Positions 60,905 through 64,000 of a DNA stretch of 64,000 nt are shown one piece after another. A program made the translations under genes and the position numbers. The notes under the pieces are model-generated. The model ran no database searches. It was given only the letters and a program-made list of their open reading frames with translations, and was not told where the DNA came from. The stretch comes from Rattus norvegicus (Eukaryota; Chordata; Mammalia; Rodentia; Muridae): contig NC_086024.1 of NCBI RefSeq assembly GCF_036323735.1, positions 68,940,424 through 69,004,423 of the forward strand. Direction: 5' to 3'. Each line of letters begins with the position of its first letter. Position 1 is the first letter of the stretch.

Positions 60905-61282
60905 AATCCAGAAATCTCCTAACTTCAGTACCTCCGAATATGACCATATTAGGGCATGAACTCCTTGAGAAAGTGATTATGTTAAAAACCAGGCTGTTAG
61001 GGTAAGCTCTAATCTAAAGTGGCTGATGTCTTTCTTAGAAAATTAAAACATTAGAGACCCTTGGGCATGTTTGCACAGAACTACAACCACTCTAAAAGGA
61101 TCAAAGATGACATCCAACTGCAAGTCAAGAAGAGAAAATGCAGTTTATTACCATACCTTTTCCAGCCCCAATGCTATACTCCTAGCCTCCAGAATGTGAA
61201 AAAAATTAATTAATTCATATTGTTTAAGCTCTCTAGTCTATGGTGCCTTGTTATGACAGTTTTAGCAAGCTGATATGGTATA
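60905..61282 (+). mobile_element. MLT1 LTR (ancient ERVL-MaLR)
   Basis: Segments appear in MLT1 order: 'ttcagtacctccgaatatga', 'tgttagggtaagctctaatc', 'agtggctgatgtctttctta', 'ctcctagcctccagaatgtg' and 'cagtctatgg'-like 'ctagtctatggtgccttgtt' before 'atgacagttttagcaagctg'. MLT1 is shared across placental mammals, so this is much older than the MT/ORR1-type LTRs. Diverged, without internal sequence. Confidence 0.72.
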
Positions 61283-64000
61283 TTCAATGAATAAAAATAA
61301 ATTAATTTTTCTGAATCACCAATTATTCAAGCAGCACAATTCTGTGCGTTTAAAAATATGATTAATTACAAAGAAGTTCAGGAAAAAGTATTCCAATAAA
61401 TGATTTCAGAATATTAAAAGTTCTAACCACCCACTATTTGTATTTGAAATTATCTTCTTGTCTTCATAAATACTACGTCATCAACTGTAATGATCACTTT
61501 TGATGAACTAAAATTATCTGAATTATGCCACCTCTGTAGACACTTCGCAATGGAGTCAATTGTCTGTGAGAGAAACATTGGTTTCTTTGTAAGTTATTTT
61601 GAACAACAACAACAACAAAAAGTATATCAGAGGATCACATGATATAGTATATTTGAAATTGTCTAATGAACAACATCTTCCTGAAGTATACTTAGGTTTC
61701 ATAGAATATTGACTAGATTGATACTTCTGAGAGGAAACTAATACCTAGCTTCCTTCACATGAGCTACAGTCTTCCAGCTGTCTGAAACCTCTCAGCATAT
61801 TCAGTCCACACTAGGGTTACTACAGAGATGGTGTTGTGGAATGGTATGGTATGGGATATGCTTATGTCCAATTTCCTTGCACAATCTTTATGACAAAAGA
61901 AAGATCAGAGAATTTTCGCAGCCCAATCTTGGGCACTATTTTCATTCAGAGTTAGTCACTGGTTTTTAATAACCTTGATATAGCTTATCTGTACATTTTT
62001 CTCACAGAAGAAACATTCATTTGCTTTCTCACAATTATGAGCTCTCACTTGTCCATCTCCGTGTCTAGCCACAAAACCAAACAGAGCTTTCCTGTAGGCT
62101 TAAGTTATAGCTAGTGCCAGCACTACTGTACTGCCCAGTGTGATGGCTGGCAAGGTGTGAACTTATCAGCCTCTTAACTAACTGTCTCACTCACAAAAAT
62201 AAACAAGTAAACTGCTAACAATAAATGAATCTGTGACTTGTTCGAAATGTTTCTGAATTTGCTGAGGTAGATTCCTGATGAAATCATACCAGTTGGTGGT
62301 GGTATTCTCTGATATTAAAATGGCAGGGCGCTATGCCTGAGATGACTCAGCACAGGACCAATAGAGGCAGCGCTGAATGGATGGAATATAAAGTCAGTAG
62401 TGAGCTTCTGAATCTTCCGGACACCAGTCAGACACACATATGTGCATAGAGATTTTTAATGAACATCCATGATTGCAGAATCTATACAAAAGGAGGAAGT
62501 GAAGCTGAATTGATGTATCTTTTCTCTGAAAGAAACCAATAGCTGCAGCTGGTCTATGAGTGCTATGGGATCATCAATAAACAAGAATGGAGTGCTTTCA
62601 ATGCAACAGTTTCAGAATAAACAATGGAAGAGGGGAAAGGATAAAAGAAAATACCCAGGAAAACATGAATTCTATTTTCAAATGATTATTCAATGCCGCC
62701 TTACCTTTGAGGACTGGCTACCATGCCAACAAGAAAAAACAGAAGGACATACAAAAACAAATAACAACAAACATCAAAGATTCTTTTGATTTCATTTTCT
62801 AAAACATACAGCTTTTCTATAGTGCTCTCTTTGAAGTATCAGTGGTGAAGTGGCTCCGAGCAGATACCTGCAATCTGGTGCATGCTTTTTAGTTATTCTG
62901 TGTTTTACTTCTGTTCCACTTGGCTGCACTGTTATCCCTCCAGGTTAATACCTCACTGTCAAGGATAGTGCCTCTCAGGGAAGTTCAGCCACTTCTTTCA
63001 GAAGCTCTTTCAGATCCTACCACTCACTGTCAAAAATTCTGGCATCTTCTATTGGTTTTTCATTCCCTTTTATGTATCATCTTTTATTGTTTTTTTCTTC
63101 TTTATATGTTTTCCCCCTCTCCTCCTGCTGTTCTTGTTATCTTTAGTCCCACCGGTTCTCAGTTGCTGTCTTCTTTGTCTTCTCCTTTTGACTGGCAGCT
63201 TCTTTGACTCCTTTACAGAATCTCTGGGATTCTCTGCTACCATTTTCTTTTCCTCTAATCAATGTCATCTTTGTGTAAAACTACAGCGCTCTTTGGTTTG
63301 TCCTGTCGGCAATTTGCCTTGTTTTGCCTGAAGGATAAACTGTATTTTGCTACAGACCTACACCGTACCCATCCATCTACCTGGAGATGATTTCATGTAC
63401 TTAGGATGCCAAGGGACAGAAACAAAATAAATAAACAGCATTTCCCTAAAAGTCCTAATGTATTTTCAAATATCATCTACAGATTGCTTTCCTCACTAGT
63501 AATAATTGACAAGAGAGAAATTGAGTATAAAGGAAACTTATTTTCATTAAAGTCATGGGCAGTATAGGTCTGCCATTTTTTTTGCAAAGTTCCAAAAATG
63601 AAATACATGTGCACATAAATATGCTTGTTACTTCTATAAACAAAATAAATTCTCTCTCATGTGTAACTGGTATGTGATTGGTATGGCTGAGAATTCTGTA
63701 TAAACACATGAGGAGCATGAAAAACTGGCTTCATTCTCAAAACTATAAAACAACACTCTTCAGTTCTTTCATTATTCAAACTGTTGAGATATTTTATTTA
63801 TTTGGTCCATTCTCAGGTAAGTCTTTATCCAGTGTATTGAGTTTTAGTTTAGCATATCTTTTTCCTTTGGTTAGTATTCACTTCAATTAAACTATAATCA
63901 CTCACTCCTCAACAATCATAGCTCTTACTCTTTTAAATTTCTCCCTCTGGCCCAGAAATACTCAGAAATCCTTTCTGATTCTCAGCCTCTGGAAATAAGA
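61283..64000. other. Unique intergenic sequence to the window end
   Basis: No gene or confident repeat. The frame of 95 codons at 62920-63207 is pyrimidine-rich and low in complexity. Part of 62960-63080 may be a trace of an ancient LINE-2 3' end but I cannot support it. Confidence 0.4.

Noticed and set aside
62920..63331. Two overlapping frames of 95 and 65 codons (possible exon)
   Set aside because: Pyrimidine-rich low-complexity stretch with no convincing splice sites or domain; possibly an ancient LINE-2 trace.

Overview
This window looks like rodent, most probably rat (Rattus), non-coding nuclear DNA. The evidence is a tRNA-Ala-type ID SINE, young L1 elements with a G-rich 3' UTR, B1/B2/B3/B4 SINEs, rodent MaLR (MT/ORR1-type) LTRs, a rodent hAT element (URR1-type) and many long (CA)n, (TA)n and (GAA)n microsatellites. 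I found no host protein-coding gene, exon, rRNA, functional tRNA gene or CRISPR array. Nearly every long open frame lies in LINE-1 or in a microsatellite. Repeat family names come from recognition of consensus sequence, not from a search.

Layout. Positions 1-11006 are a three-layer LINE-1 nest. An old L1 on the + strand (1-83, 6401-8019, 8712-11006) is interrupted by a younger, apparently full-length L1 (84-6400, flanked by the 12-bp duplication aagagcacacat) and by a 5'-truncated antisense L1 3' end (about 8020-8711). The young L1 keeps a 5' UTR with a 301-bp-period duplication, ORF1, ORF2 and a G-rich 3' UTR, but both ORFs are disabled by nonsense and frameshift changes. From 11 to 36 kb there is AT-rich unique sequence with an antisense L1 3' end (13627-14232), MaLR LTRs (14378-14763, 15761-16086 with internal sequence to 17370, 20950-21220, 28907-29279), SINEs, MIR fragments, a sense L1 3' end (21374-22108), the ID element (23689-23785), a B2 (30655-30824), a hAT element (33251-33460) and microsatellites. 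Two copies of one dispersed repeat that I cannot name lie around (CA)n tracts near 13.5-14.9 kb and 31.9-32.5 kb.

At 35661-36272 an antisense L1 3' end is separated from its poly(A) by a microsatellite and about 140 bp of non-L1 sequence. A target duplication flanks the whole block, and an AATAAA lies 15 nt before the poly(A). This is a good candidate for L1 3' transduction and the most interesting item in the window. A second long but old and decayed L1 occupies about 36955-43228 (+) and carries a 303-bp almost pure purine tract in its 3' UTR. From 43 to 64 kb the sequence is mostly unique, with a MaLR LTR (47210-47574), a B4, a candidate ERV LTR (about 50428-50920), a B3, an antisense L1 (59774-60738) and an ancient MLT1 LTR (60905-61282).

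No genes work together here. The window is best read as a gene-poor intergenic or deep intronic segment shaped by successive retrotransposition. No new biological system was identified. The findings concern the structure and history of the insertions.
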